Shown here in pieces: positions 20,225 to 31,295 of a DNA stretch of 64,000 nt. The notes beneath the pieces are model-generated. The model did no database searches. It saw nothing but the letters and a program-made list of their open reading frames with translations, and was not told the DNA's origin. This DNA is from Orthosia cruda (taxonomy: Eukaryota; Arthropoda; Insecta; Lepidoptera; Noctuidae), in assembly GCA_964057195.1 (NCBI GenBank), contig OZ059847.1:21486655-21550654 (forward strand), given 5' to 3'. The first letter of the stretch is position 1. Each line of letters opens with the position of its first letter. The position numbers were made by a program, and so were the translations under genes.

Positions 20225-20458
20225 GGGCTGAATACTCAAAATGGGCTTTCTTTTAAACATTTTTTAGCCAAACCTATTGAAGATGTGGCAGCAGAAAAAA
20301 GATATGTTAATCTTGATCATATTTCCGAAAACTTTGTTGTGGCCGAAACACGTTTACGCACAAAAACCTCGATACAATTGAATGGCAAAGTAACCTCTTA
20401 CCGTGATCTTCAAAAGATTTTTCCGGTAATACTGACCAGCGTACATTTGTACAATTAA
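20225..20458 (+). pseudogene. Uncharacterised open frame at the left end of the TTAA element
   Basis: About 77 codons stay open from the element edge to a stop at 20456-20458, with no ATG. The product includes GLSFKHFLAKPIEDVAAEKR and LDHISENFVVAETRLRTKTS. Such a length is unlikely by chance in AT-rich DNA. I do not recognise the family. It may be the terminal exon or a captured exon of the ancestral autonomous element. Confidence 0.4.
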
Positions 20459-21170
20459 CACCAATAACGTATCATAAAAGGACGCAAAACTTCATTGTCT
20501 TATATATTGAAGTTTCATTTATTATTTTTAAGTAATTCATATTATTATGTTTTGTAAAAAAGTCTATACAAATTCCATCGTGCTTCTCTTTCCATCCAGT
20601 GCAATTCGACAGTGACCGCTTTGCGGCGTTGCTAGGTGGACGTATGTCGCTTTTTTCCGCAAAAAGCAAAAATAATATTCAATTTATTTCTCGTCAATTC
20701 AATCTGTCAAAAAAATATCAGGTATAATGCAGCCAGATCATGTAGCCTGGTGACTTTAATTGGAACTAACGAAATCACAAGTAATATTGTCAAAGTCTGT
20801 ATTATTTTTATTTTTTAGCACTACCGCTGTCACTGGCATCTATATTTTTTTTGTATTATAAACGACTCACGTCGTTTAGTTTACTTACTAAGTCCATAAC
20901 TAAAAAGTATTTGAACCTCTTTGAAAATACAACAAATGTTATCTCAATTTGAATTAAACAATATTTAAAATATAGGTGAGATCGAATACTATTTTAACCT
21001 TCTTCGTTCATGTGAAAACAATAGAAGCAAAAAACACAGAACATGGAATGGTCGTACCAACCACGCTGGCAGTGTCTCGAAATGACAGAACTAATAAAAT
21101 TCTTCGTATCCATTTGTTTCAATCTTTTTTTCTTTCTAACATACGGTACCTAGAACTGACCAAAAAATTT

Positions 21171-21210
21171 CAAATTCGTGAGAAATGATAATCTATTTCT
21201 CACGAATTTG
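21171..21210. repeat. Perfect hairpin, 16-bp arms, 8-base loop
   Basis: CAAATTCGTGAGAAAT at 21171-21186 is exactly complementary to 21195-21210. It lies inside the TTAA element with no coding context. Confidence 0.9.
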
Positions 21211-21379
21211 ACATTTTTCGTCGTTTCAACCAAAAATCGTCCACATGTGGACATAAAGCACACCAAGAATCATCACATTGATCAGTCCTGTATTTCTCGC
21301 AATTAACTATCCCAATTGCAATAACGGGCTACAATAATAATTTGTTAGTCTATTAATATTGTTAAGTTAATTATTAATT

Positions 21380-21795
21380 GATCTTATCATTTTGCCAAAT
21401 CGGCACTGACAATTCTTATTTATTAACAAAAAATCCGCCGATCGCCCTGGAGAGTAAACTCAAAGACTTACACTTGGGGATTGCCAGAGATTTACGCAGC
21501 ATTCTGGATGTAAAAAGAACAGACCGAATACGGAACACGCTGTGTTCCCAAACGGGCATAATAGACGTGGGTAAAAAGGCTGTTCGGCTCAAATGGGCCA
21601 ATGCCATTACGGCTCACGTTAGTAGCATGCAAATTGAGCGCTGGGCAAGCCTCCACAATCTTGAAGATGGAACGCACCGTTGAGGCCGGTCCAGAAATAG
21701 GTGCCGAGATGATTTGGACGCGTACCCTGAGGGCTGGTTCTAGACGGTGCGGGAAAAGAATGTCTGGAATGACTTAGGTGTACTCTTATGAATTT
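21380..21795 (+). pseudogene. RTE-like LINE C-terminus (DDLDAY type)
   Basis: The frame includes VRLKWANAITAHVSSMQIER, WASLHNLEDGT and, after a stop, RGRSRNRCRDDLDAYPEGW and VWNDLG. This matches the RTE-like tail pattern WAGH...RWxxxLxxW...GRPRxRWRDDLDA. One stop splits it at 21681-21683. It is followed directly by a second, different LINE tail. Confidence 0.65.
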
Positions 21796-21799
21796 AATT

Positions 21800-21985
21800 G
21801 GGGATGGATGAAGAGGGAGGGGACGGCCAAAGAAAAGATAGATGGACTGTGTGAGGAGTGATATTAAAGAAAAGGGAGTCAATTATAGCGTGGTGCGGGA
21901 CAGAACGATATGGAAGAAGAAAACGTGTTGCGCCGACCCCAAGTAACATGGGACAAGGGCAGGTAGATGATGATGATGATGATTT
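21800..21985 (+). pseudogene. RTE-type LINE tail, second copy of the 5.7-kb family
   Basis: GAGGGAGGGGACGGCCAAAG and the AAACGTGTTGCGCCGACCCC block match 5690-5868, ending in (GAT)n at 21966-21983. The encoded GRPKKR tail is recognisable with stops. Confidence 0.7.
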
Positions 21986-22141
21986 CAGACTTTTACCGGT
22001 AAGACTTAATAAATCTGTTTTACCGATAAATTAAAAGTTTCATCATAGTTTTTTTTTTTTACTGAAACAACAGTTCGTCTTTTACAGTAACATATACGTG
22101 GTTGTGAGGCATACACTGTTTTTAGTATTTATGTTTTCCTT

Positions 22142-22685
22142 TTTAGGGTTCCCTAGCCAAAAGGCAAAAAACGGAACCCTTATGGATTCTTTATGTCTGT
22201 CTGTCTGTCTGTCCATCCGTATGTCACAGCCACTTTTTTCTGAAACTATAAGAACTATGCTGTTGAAACTTGGTAAGTAGGTGTATTCTGTGAACCGCAT
22301 TAAGATTTTCAAACAAAAATAGAAAAAAACTGAAACTCAATTTTTTTTTTCATCCTCCCTGTACATGTGGGGTATCTATGGATAGGTCTTCAAAAAAGAT
22401 ATTAAGGTTTCTTATATATTTTTTTCTAAACTGAATAGTTTGCGTGAGAGACACTTCCAAAGTGATAAAATGTGTCCCCCCCCCCCCTGAAACTTCTAAA
22501 ATAAGATAATGATAAAACAAAAAAAAATATATGATGTACATTACCATGTAAACTTCCACCGAAAATTGGTTTGAACGAGATCAAGTAAGTAGTTTTTTTT
22601 AAATACGTCATAAATCGTAAACCACAATTTAACAAGTACGGAACCCTTCGTGCGCGAGTCCGACTCGCACTTAGCCGGTTTTTTT
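22142..22685 (+). repeat. Family A dispersed repeat, copy 2
   Basis: It runs from AGGGTTCCCTAGCCAAAAGG through a CTGTCTGTCTGTC stretch and GGGGTATCTATGGATAGGTC to TACGGAACCCTTCGTGCGCG and CGCACTTAGCCGG. Copies 4 and 5 match it along their length in reverse orientation. I see no protein frame. It is an abundant lepidopteran repeat whose class I cannot assign. Confidence 0.85.
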
Positions 22686-22872
22686 ATGGCATTCGTTGTG
22701 CCTGGCGCATATAAACATTTTCTTTCTTTCTATATTAACTTTAAACACCTACACTGTACCAATACTTATAGCAAATAAATGATTGATTGATTGATTGATA
22801 TATAACAAACAATAGCAACATATAGTTTCAGCCGTTCTCTAGTGAGACGCTAACAATCACATACAGCATTTT

Positions 22873-23127
22873 TAGGGTTCCGTCTATCTCCCTGTCTGTC
22901 TGTCCGTCTGTCACGAGGCTGTATCTCATGAACCGTGATAGCAAGGCAATTACATTTTTTACAGATGGTGTATTTCTGTTGCCGCTATAACAACAAATAC
23001 TAAAAAAAGAACAAAATCAATATTTAAGTAGGGCTCCCATACAACATACGTGTTCTTTTCCGTTTTTTTAAGATAATGGTACGGAACCTTTGTGCGCGAG
23101 TGCAACTCGCACTTGGCCGGTTTTTTT
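22873..23127 (+). repeat. Family A repeat, copy 3, short variant
   Basis: It has the same ends as copy 2 (TTTAGGGTTCCGTCTATCTC ... CGCACTTGGCCGG) but a different middle of only about 200 bases, with GTATCTCATGAACCGTGATA and AGGGCTCCCATACAAC. This is a recognised variant of the family. Confidence 0.8.
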
Positions 23128-24061
23128 TATTTATATAGATAGATAAAGTTTACATGACCGTGTTTTTTGCGCCCTGTCTATTTGTTTTTTAACTCTAATA
23201 TACAGAGAAGCGGCACCACGTGACCTCACCACAGAGGGCTGATGTATATCAAAACCCAGTACGTGCTTTCTAATTATTATATTCCAGGAGAGCGGAAAGT
23301 CATCTTGTATTAGTAACTAAATAATATATTAAGATTTCAAGAGAATACTAAACAAGGAATATGAACCTACTAATTATACAAATGATATTAATAGCGTCAT
23401 ACATTCTATTGCATATTTTAAACATGCCTAAAAAAGACAATTCCAAACCTAGTAAATTTTAGATATTTGCTAATTTAAGGTGACTTTACAATTTGATGTG
23501 ACTTTCCTATTGTAAATAATGATAAAATTGATTACTGAAAGCACCAAATCTCAATTGAAATTTAAAGTTTCCAGTTTAATATTGCACAGTCCATTTCAGT
23601 ATAGTAAAACTCATTAAAATAATATAAATAAAATTATCTAGCTATTAAACCAATATAAAAAAATGTAACGTACTGTGTTCTTATATGTGGCAGTCGCATA
23701 GAAGCAGACATAATTATAATATTTATTCAATTTGCACGGCAAAGACTCGTATGACACTAGCCAGATTACCTATTTTAGTGATCTTTATTTTCGTAGCAAT
23801 AGGGTTGCATTCATAGGCAAAATAACAGTGAACGATCTGATGTCAGATGCTAACCAGTTTGAAATAAGAACTTGCGCGGTTATATTTTTGTAAAAAAACC
23901 ATCGGAAGAGTCCTTTTATGATATGGGTCTCTGTGGTCGGCCTTGTGTATTTAATTTTCAAATAGTTTTCGCTCCAATTTAAGTTTCCCCTAAACTATCG
24001 ATGACAGTGGGCGTGGCTTAGAACCTCAGATGTCGATTGTCAACTGTTCGTCCTCAGCCCC
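23128..24061. other. Right part of the TTAA element, no gene
   Basis: AT-rich sequence with no frame or repeat that I can support, up to the TCAGCCCC terminus. Confidence 0.45.
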
Positions 24062-24480
24062 TTAAGTAGATCTAACTTCAAGAAAGAGGTTAACCGTCAA
24101 ATCTGACTCGGCTGGGCGGCGTACGGGAAGTTGTATCTTCTCACCCGATTTACCGCAGTGTGTGCTGCCAGTGATCAGCTATGGGACCAAGACGTGGTCG
24201 CTCACACCGGGCCTTATCAGAAAGCTTAAATTCACCCAAAGGGCAATGGAGAGGGCTTTGCTCGGAGTTTCCTTGTGTGATTACGTCAGAAATGAGGATA
24301 TCCGCAGGCGAACCAAAGTTGCCGACATAGCCCGAAGAATTGCGAAACTTAATGGCAGCAGGCAGGGCACATTACTCGCAGAAGGGATGGCCGATGGGGC
24401 CGAAAAGTTCTGGAATGGCGACCGCGAACCGGAAGACGATGCGTTGGAAGGCCTCCCACTAAGAGGACCGATGACCTGGC

Positions 24481-24595
24481 TAAGGTTAGGAATAGAACTT
24501 ATTAGTATTTACAGGATCCCCTGCGTAGGGGATCGTAGTGGAACATTGAGTGCTGTAGAATCCCCTGGGGGATTGATTCAGGAGATTCTAGTGGA
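24481..24595 (+). repeat. Old repeat hit by the R1-clade LINE
   Basis: It holds the two GAATCCCCT-type hairpins seen in reverse at 19500-19600. It ends in GGAGATTCTAGTGGA, which is duplicated at 30588-30602, where the same repeat resumes with ACGAGTGCAG. Confidence 0.8.
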
Positions 24596-24975
24596 GGGTG
24601 CAAGTTGAAAGCCTCCACGCGGCGCACCCTGGGCAACGTCGGCTCCAACTGCCCACCCACGTTGGGTGGACAGTTGGGGCGGGCGGCTAATTTCAACACA
24701 CGAGGAAAGGTCACGGTTTCAAACACAGTTCATCATCCATGATGGTCTGTGAAGGGAACCGGGCTAAAGGCGGGACGGCTAATCCGTCGCTGCGGTGGCC
24801 ATCTAACGCCTACTCCCCCCTCTGCTGACAGAGAGTAGGTCGAGTGGGCGTGGAATAGAGGTGTAACCCAATCCCAAGGTCTCGCGTGCCGAGGGGATGA
24901 ATGGCCGGAGGGTTTGTATCCGGTCCCTAGCGCAGGGAAAGGGACCTCACCCTTAAAAAGGAAACGTAAAAAAAA

Positions 24976-27259
24976 ATGGAACACAGACTAATGGATAATA
25001 ATCCTCAGGCGGGTACCCTTGCGCAACGCAAGGGCCAGTCCCGCCCCTCTAGGGATCCCCTAGAGGGCAGCCCCATCGTATCTGATGGGGGCACCACTAG
25101 TCTCGCGGGCCGGCAGAACACCGCCGACCTGCGCCAAGAGAGCCACGAGCGAGAAAAGGAGCTCCAGGAGAACCTGGAGCGACTGCGCGAAGTGGACGTA
25201 CCACTTGCCGCCGCCGACGGCAACAAGAGCCGAGGAGGCTCAGGTCCTGGAGACAACTTGTCTGACCAGGACTCGCGCGGCACCTCAAATTTTGGAGGAA
25301 GCGTCCGCGCAGCAAGGGCTCGGGGTCGCTGGGTCTCTCCTCGAGTGAGGAGAACCTGTCTGCCCCGAAGGTCTCAACGGGACGGAGAGGGCGGGGTCGC
25401 GCGTTGGCGGGTGTTGCCTCCGCTCGGGGGCCGGAACGTGACGTGCGGGGTCACTTCGTGCCTAGGCCCGACACGCCTGCCCCTGCAGAGTGCGTGCAGA
25501 GTGACCCTGGGCACATGAGTGCGGACCAGAGCGGTGGCTCCACCACGTCCCTGCTAGGGACAAATAAGGCGGAGGCGAATGCCGCAAAGCGGGCACAGCG
25601 AAAGGCTGTCGCGGCTGACGAGGTCAGCGAGTTGGCCCGACAGGCCCGAGAGCGGCGCTCGGCTCGGACAGCTGCTGGTGAAGAAATGTCAGCGGTGGCG
25701 TTTAGTCGCCAAGTGGCGGACGGGCTGGAGGTCGTCCTGAAGGTTGCCACCAAATCAGGCAATCTGAAGGGCACTTTTACCCATGCCCTGAAGCAGGCAG
25801 TGAGCGACATTCAGGAGGCGGTTGAGGTCCTCATAAACCGCACAACCACCGTCTCATCGGTGGTTGTGCGGCAAAGTTGTGGGAAGAAAACGGCCGTCTC
25901 CGAGCCGAATTAGAGGACCTCAAGCGGCAGTTAACCGCCCAGACGGCAGCTTCTACCGTCACGAGCCCACCGCTGGCGCCGTCGTCGGCTCCATCTCCGG
26001 CCCCATCATCGGCCCCAGCACTTGCGGATGCGGACATTGAAAAGATCGCACGCATCTGCATGATGCAGTGCGGACAGATGGTGGGTGCCCGTATAGAGGC
26101 TATGGAGTCGAGACTGCTTCCGGCTGAAACCTTCCGCCCACCGCTCGCTGCGGACAAGCGGAGACAGGAGAGGCCCGCTAAACCTGGGCCGGACCAGGGC
26201 AGTGCCGGGAAAGGGCCCAGTAAGCCCGCGGAGGGTAGGCCCGCGCCCACTACCCAGGCGGCGACTGCGACCCCGGCGACCCCGCCTGGCAACCTCGCAG
26301 AGGCCTGGACGACGGTGGTAAAGAGGGGCCGCCGAAGAAAGAAGAGGACGGCGCCGCCGGCACCCGCTGGAGCACCGGCACCAGAATCGAGAAAGGCCGC
26401 GGGACCGCCTAAGGTCAGAGCCCCACGCTCCGCGGCTGTAGTGATCACGCTGCAGCCCGGAGCCGTCGAAAGGGGCGTCTCGTACAAGGCGGTCCTGACA
26501 GAGGCGAGGGCCAAAGTCGCGTTCCCCGACCTTGGAACACCGTCCGGCTTCAAAATGAGGCCGGCGATTACGGGGGCGCGGCTACTCGAGGTGTCGGGTG
26601 CCTCTAGCGCCGAAAAGGCGGACATCTTGGCCGCCAAGCTGCGGGAGGTCCTCAACCCTGAGGACGTCCGGGTGTCCAGACCGATGAAGACGGCTGAGCT
26701 GCGGGTCGACGGTCTGGACGACTCGACAACCCCAGCTGAGGTCGTGGCGGCCATCGCCCGAGCCGGCGGATGTCCGTCCGAGGACGTGCGGACGGGCGAG
26801 ATCCGCGCTGACGCTACCGGGCTCGGTATGATTTGGGTGCGGTGCCCGGTGGCGGCGGCGCAAAAAGTCACTAACGGTGGACGACTGCTGGTGGGGTGGG
26901 TTGCAGCAAGGGTCAAGCTGCTGCAACCCAGGGCATTGCGGTGCTATCGTTGCCTGGACATTGGGCATGTCAGGGCACGCTGCACCGCCGAAACTGACCG
27001 CAGCGAGCAATGCTGTCGCTGTGGTCAGCCCGGCCACAAGGCGGCCCAGTGCTCCGCGGCGCCAAACTGCAGCCTCTGTACAGCTGCAGGTAGGCCCGCT
27101 GGGCACAGAGCGGGCGGAAAGGCCTGTGGCGCTCCCACGCAGCAGAAGAGGAGAAGGAGGGCCAAGGTTGCCGGGGACTCTTTACCCCCCCGTCAGCCTG
27201 GCTGCTCTTCGGCCGACTCCCGGCCTAGGAATGGAGTGGAGGGAATGGATTGCGCATAA
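24976..27259 (+). pseudogene. ORF1 (gag-like) of the R1-clade LINE
   Basis: ORF1 protein normally binds the element's RNA. Here it lies in three frames: 24976 to about 25300 (MEHRLMDNNPQ, then charged KELQENLERLREVD), about 25320-25860 (including AKRAQRKAVAADEVSELARQ), and 25877-27259 (460 codons). The last part opens with a probable coiled coil (RAELEDLKRQL) and a Pro/Ala-rich linker. It carries three knuckles from about residue 356: CYRCLDIGHVRARC, CCRCGQPGHKAAQC and CSLC-x8-H-x6-C. It ends MDCA, with its TAA overlapping the ORF2 ATG. Two frameshifts inactivate it. I take 24976 as start because it is the first ATG after the GC-rich leader. Confidence 0.8.
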
Positions 27260-27261
27260 TG
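27257..27261 (+). promoter_or_regulatory. UAAUG stop-start overlap between ORF1 and ORF2
   Basis: The ORF1 stop (27257-27259) shares its last A with the ORF2 ATG (27259-27261). In the Bombyx R1-clade element SART1 this arrangement is known to drive ORF2 translation by termination-reinitiation. Here the same function is inferred. Confidence 0.8.
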
Positions 27262-30253
27262 GCGCTCTACCATTTCCTCCAGGGCAATATCAACCACTCT
27301 GCCAGAGCTCAGGATCTCTTGCTCCAGAGCATGGCAGAGTGGTCGATTCGCGTGGCAGTGGTCGCCGAGCCGTATTTCGTCCCACCCAGGGATAACTGGG
27401 TTGGAGACCTCGACGGTTTGGTGGCCATCATTGGTGGGGCTCTTGTCAGCCCGTCCCGAGGGCATGGCTGGGTGGCCGCGCTCGCGGACGGCGTTGGCAC
27501 AGTTGGTGCGTATTTTTCGCCCAACAAGAGTCTCGCCGACTTCGAGAGTTTCCTTGTCGAGTTGGGCGCTGTCGTAGGCCGACTCCACCCTCATCCTGTG
27601 GGGATCTCAACGCCAAGTCTTCGGCGTGGGGATCTCCGGTAACCGATGCTAGGGGTGAGGTGCTGGAAGAGTGGGCAGTTACCACCGGCCTGGTCGTACT
27701 AAACCGGGGCTCGGTCCAAACGTGCGTGCGACAGCGGGGCGGTTCGATAGTGGACGTATCGTTTGCTAGCCCTGCTGTCGCGAGCCGTGTCCGTAACTGG
27801 CGTGTCGCCGTGGTGGTGGAGACGTTATCGGATCACAGATATATCCGTTTCGACGTCTCCACCCAGACCACCGGCGGCCGCGGTAAGCCGGCCCCGCGAA
27901 CGGACGGTCCACGCTGGGCGCGTAAGTGCATCGACAGGGAACTTCTCGAGGAGGCCACCATTGTCCAGGCCTGGATCCGGGAGTCGGCAACGACCGGACC
28001 CGTCGACGTGGAACAGGAGGCGCTGCGGTTCCGCGGGGCGATGACGCAAATCAGCGACGCGTCCATGCCCCGGGTCCACGCACAGTCAGCGAGGCGCCAG
28101 GTGTACTGGTGGTCCGCCGAGATTGCACAGTTGCGTGTTGCGTGCGTAGCGGCCAGACGCCAGTACACCCGATATCGGAGAAGACGTCGTCGGGTCCCTG
28201 AAGAAGAAGCCGCGCGGTATGAGGTGTACCGCGCGACGACGGAGACTCTGCGGCTGGCCATCGGCGAGGCGAACATCAATCATCAACACATCCCGCCGCC
28301 GATGGCTTTGCCCACGGCCGCAGAGTCTACAGAGGAGGACGCCATCAGCGTCCCAGAGGTGACACAGGCAGAGATGAGGGCGGCCGTGATTCGGCTCCGG
28401 GCCAAGAACGTGGCACCGGGGCCCGACGGGATCCACGGCTATGTATTAGCCCTCGCTCTGAAGGAGCTAGAGCCCTGGCTGAGAGGACTCTTCACAGCGT
28501 GCCTTGAGCGGGGCCAGTTTCCCACTTTGTGAAATGAAATCTGGTCGTCTGGTCCTGCTCAGGAAGGCGGGGCGCCCTGCGGACTCGCCGTCCGCGTACC
28601 GGCCCATAGTGCTGCTAGACGAGGTGGGTAAGCTGTTCGAACGGATACTCGCTGCCCGCCTCGTCAGCCACTTGTGCAGAGAGGGGCCGGACCTGGACGA
28701 AAGCCAGTTCGGCTTTCGGCATGGGCGCTCCACCATCCACGCAATATCGCAGGTGAGAGTCCTGGCGGAGGAAGCGGTGTCCCGGGGTGGGGTGATGTTG
28801 GCGGTGTCCTTGGACATTTCCAACGCCTTCAACACCCTTCCCTGGAGTTGTGTTCGCGAGGCACTGCGATATCACCGAGTGCCTCCCTACCTCCGCCGCA
28901 TCGTCGGGGCTTATTTGGCGGAGAGGTGTGTCACCTACGTGGGACGTGATGGCGTCGCAAACCAGCACCGCATGTCGTGCGGTATTCCACAGGGCTCGGT
29001 CTTGGGCCCGCCTCTGTGGAACATCGGGTACGACTGGGTGCTGAGAGGCGAACTCCAACCGGGCGTGGACCTGACGTGTTACGCGGACGATACGCTGGTC
29101 ACTGCCCGGGGGAGTTCGTACAGGGAAGCAGCGTTGTTAGCGACGGCTGCGGTCTCACAGGTGGTGAGCCGCATACGGCGCCTTGGCCTGGAGGTGGCCC
29201 TCAACAAGTCGGAGGCCATGGTCTTTCATGGCCCCCGGCGGGCGCCACCACCCGATGCCCACATCGTGGTCGGGGGGGCTCGAATCGCTGTCGAGTCTAC
29301 CATGAAGTACCTAGGATTGGTGCTCGACAGCCGGTGGGATTTCGGATTTCGGCCCCCACTTTCGGTGGCTGGCGCCCAAGTTGTTGGGCGCGGCTGGGGC
29401 GCTGTCAACGCTGCTTCCCAATCTGGGGGGACCGAGCGCCGCCTGTAGGCGGCTCTACGTGGGGATCGTGCGATCGATGGCCCTGTATGGGGCCCCGATC
29501 TGGGCGACTGACCTGACGGCCGGCAGCATCGCTGTTCTGCGAAAGCCGCAGAGAGCTATGGCCGTCAGAGTCATCAGGGGGTATCGCACGATCTCCTACG
29601 AGGCGGCTTGTGTACTGGCCGGATCCCCACCCTGGGACCTGGAGGCGAAGGTACTCGCGTCACTGTACCGGTGGCGCGAGGAAGCGCGGGCGCGGGGCGA
29701 AGGGCCGATGCAGCGACATATGGAGCTGCGTCGGTCTCAGCTTCGTGAGGTCCTGGTGGCGGAATGGCGGGACAGGCTTTCACGCCCTACCGCCGGCCTC
29801 ATTACCATTGAGGCCGTCCGGCCAGTGCTCGAGCGCTGGCTCGGGAGGAGGCACGGCTCCCTGTCGTTTCGGGTGACGCAGGTGCTCTCGGGGCATGGTT
29901 GCTTCGGGAAGTACCTGTGTCGCATAAACAGGGAGCCGGACGCCCGGTGTCACCACTGCGTCGACTGCCGGGAGGACACGGCGCGGCATACGCTGGCAGA
30001 GTGTGCCGCTTGGGAGGAGCCACGCCGTGCCCTCATCTCTGAAGTAGGCAGTGACCTGTCGCTGCCGGCCGTAGTCGAGTCTATGGTCGGCAGCGAGGAG
30101 TCCTGGGACGCGGTGGTATCCTTCTGCGAAACAGTCGTCTCGCAGAAGGAGGCTGCGGAGAGGGAGAGGGAGATTTCATCCGCTAACCCAATCCGCAGCA
30201 GACGCGCCGGGCGTCGGCAGAGGGCGCACAACGCCCTCTTCCAGCCCCCCTAA
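27259..30253 (+). pseudogene. ORF2 (endonuclease-RT) of the R1-clade LINE
   Basis: The enzyme nicks the target and primes reverse transcription from it. The endonuclease starts MALYHFLQGNINHSARAQDL and keeps VVAEPY; its GDLNAKSSAWG motif lies past a frame break near 27590. RT motifs are YRPIVLLDEVGKLFER, FGFRHGRSTIHAI, LAVSLDISNAFNTL (motif A), GIPQGSVLGPPLWN (motif B) and CYADDTLVT (catalytic). A second break near 28530 is a 4-base insertion beside a GAAAT repeat, and a third lies near 29345. The C-terminal part has LSGHGCFGKYL and the knuckle CHHCVDCREDTARHTLAEC. The ORF ends at 30253. Three frame breaks in otherwise well-kept sequence point to recent decay. Confidence 0.87.
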
Positions 30254-30571
30254 ATGGGTCCAGAGGTGACGGACTTGGGGACGTCCGTCGCCCCCAACAC
30301 ATCAGGACCCGAGGTGGCGGCGCGTAGTGTTCCACGCGCGCCCCTCTTAGACGTCGCGGGGGAGTCCAACACCTCACTCCTCCCCCAACCCGAGATCGTG
30401 GCCCGCAGAGGCGGGCCGGCACTAGCCGGGGGTTGCGGAAGTATCGTAGTTCCCGCGACCCTCGGTGTAGGTGTGAGATGGAACACCGGGGTGGTTTTTA
30501 GTCAGTACGAGTCTGACAGACCCCTCCGCCCCCCCAGGGCGGAGGACATCCAATGAGGATTTTCCACGCCG
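30254..30571 (+). other. 3' UTR of the R1-clade LINE
   Basis: GC-rich untranslated sequence between the ORF2 stop and the poly-A. Long frames on both strands here have no motif and look like consequences of high GC. Confidence 0.75.
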
Positions 30572-30692
30572 AAAAAAAAAAAAAAAAGGAGATTCTAGTG
30601 GAACGAGTGCAGAAAACAGCTACTGCTTAGTTTTGTGTGAGAACCTTGACTAATGTAGACTGTTGAAAACCTAATAGAAAAGAAAATAATTG

Positions 30693-31250
30693 AAAAAAAA
30701 CGGCCAAATGCGAGTTGGACGCGCGCACGAATGGTTCCGTACTTGGTAAATTGCGATTTATGATTTAAGACGTATTAAAAAAAAACTACTTACTAGATCT
30801 CGTTCAAACCAATTTTTTGTGGAAGTTTACATGGTAATGTTCATCATATATGTTTTTTTTAGTTTTATAATTCTCTTATTTTAGAAGTTACACATATTTT
30901 ACCACTTTGGAAGTGTCTCTCGCGCAATCTATGCAGTTTATAAAAAAAAAATATTAGAAACCTCAATATCATTTTTGAAGACCTATCCATAGATACCCCA
31001 CACGTATAGGGATGATGACAAAAAAAAATATTTACAGTTCTAAGTATGGGGAATCCCCAAAATTTATTGTTTATTTTGAATTTTTGTGTGAAAATCTTAA
31101 TGCGGTTCACAGAATACATCTACTTACCAAGTTTCAACAGCATATTTCTTATAGTTTCGGAAAAAAGTGGCTGTGACATACGGACGGACAGACAGACAGA
31201 CAGACAATCTATATGGGTTCCGTTTTTTGCCATTTGGCTACGGAACCCTA
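30693..31250 (-). repeat. Family A dispersed repeat, copy 4
   Basis: It is a reverse-orientation match of copy 2, from CGGCCAAATGCGAG to TACGGAACCCTAAA. Sequence on both sides (GAGAACCTTGACTAATGTAG upstream; TTTATTTGTACTCAGGGCAT downstream) also matches copy 5, so copies 4 and 5 are part of one larger duplicated repeat (30603-31665 and about 41195-41920). Confidence 0.85.
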
Positions 31251-31295
31251 AATAGAGTTTATTTGTACTCAGGGCATCTCTATTATATTATAACG

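Larger units (their letters stand above)
20220..24065. mobile_element. TTAA-flanked element, piggyBac-like target site (3,838 bp plus repeats)
   Basis: TTAA lies at 20220-20223 and 24062-24065. The inner ends are GGGGCTGA and TCAGCCCC. TTAA duplication is characteristic of piggyBac elements, although typical piggyBac ends begin CCC rather than GGG. No DDD transposase is recognisable inside. The interior instead holds an uncharacterised frame at the left end, RTE tails, two family A repeats and AT-rich sequence, so it is a non-autonomous element enlarged by later insertions. Confidence 0.75.
20166..24480 (+). pseudogene. RTE-type reverse transcriptase split by a TTAA element
   Basis: The left part (20166-20222) reads LEVVDDYVYLRQTVP. 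The right part (24066-24480) continues SRSNFKKEVNRQI, a stop, LGWAAYGKL, then VISYGTKTWSLTPGLIRKLK, AMERALLGVSLCDYVRNEDI and, after a one-base shift near 24345, QQAGHITRRRDGRWGRKV and GRPPTKRTDD. This is the distal part of an RTE-type ORF2. Excising 20224-24061 with one TTAA closes the frame through Pro-Leu-Ser. The RT core upstream of VDDYVYL is absent. Other stops show it was dead before or soon after the insertion. Confidence 0.85.
24596..30587 (+). mobile_element. R1-clade non-LTR retrotransposon, full-length, frameshifted (5,992 bp)
   Basis: A perfect 15-base duplication, GGAGATTCTAGTGGA, flanks it at 24581-24595 and 30588-30602. The 3' end is a 16-base poly-A (30572-30587). A 5' UTR of about 380 bases, ORF1 with three Cys/His knuckles, ORF2 with endonuclease, RT and a C-terminal knuckle, and a 318-base 3' UTR are all in place. 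GC content is far above the surrounding DNA. The layout and UAAUG overlap fit the R1 clade (R1/TRAS/SART group); the target here is neither rDNA nor a telomere repeat, and I cannot name the family. The clean target duplication and poly-A contrast with five frame breaks. Confidence 0.9.

Noticed and set aside
25005..30556. Many long frames in other phases and on the minus strand
   Set aside because: They are by-products of high GC in the R1-clade element; the motifs follow only the plus-strand ORF1 and ORF2 frames.
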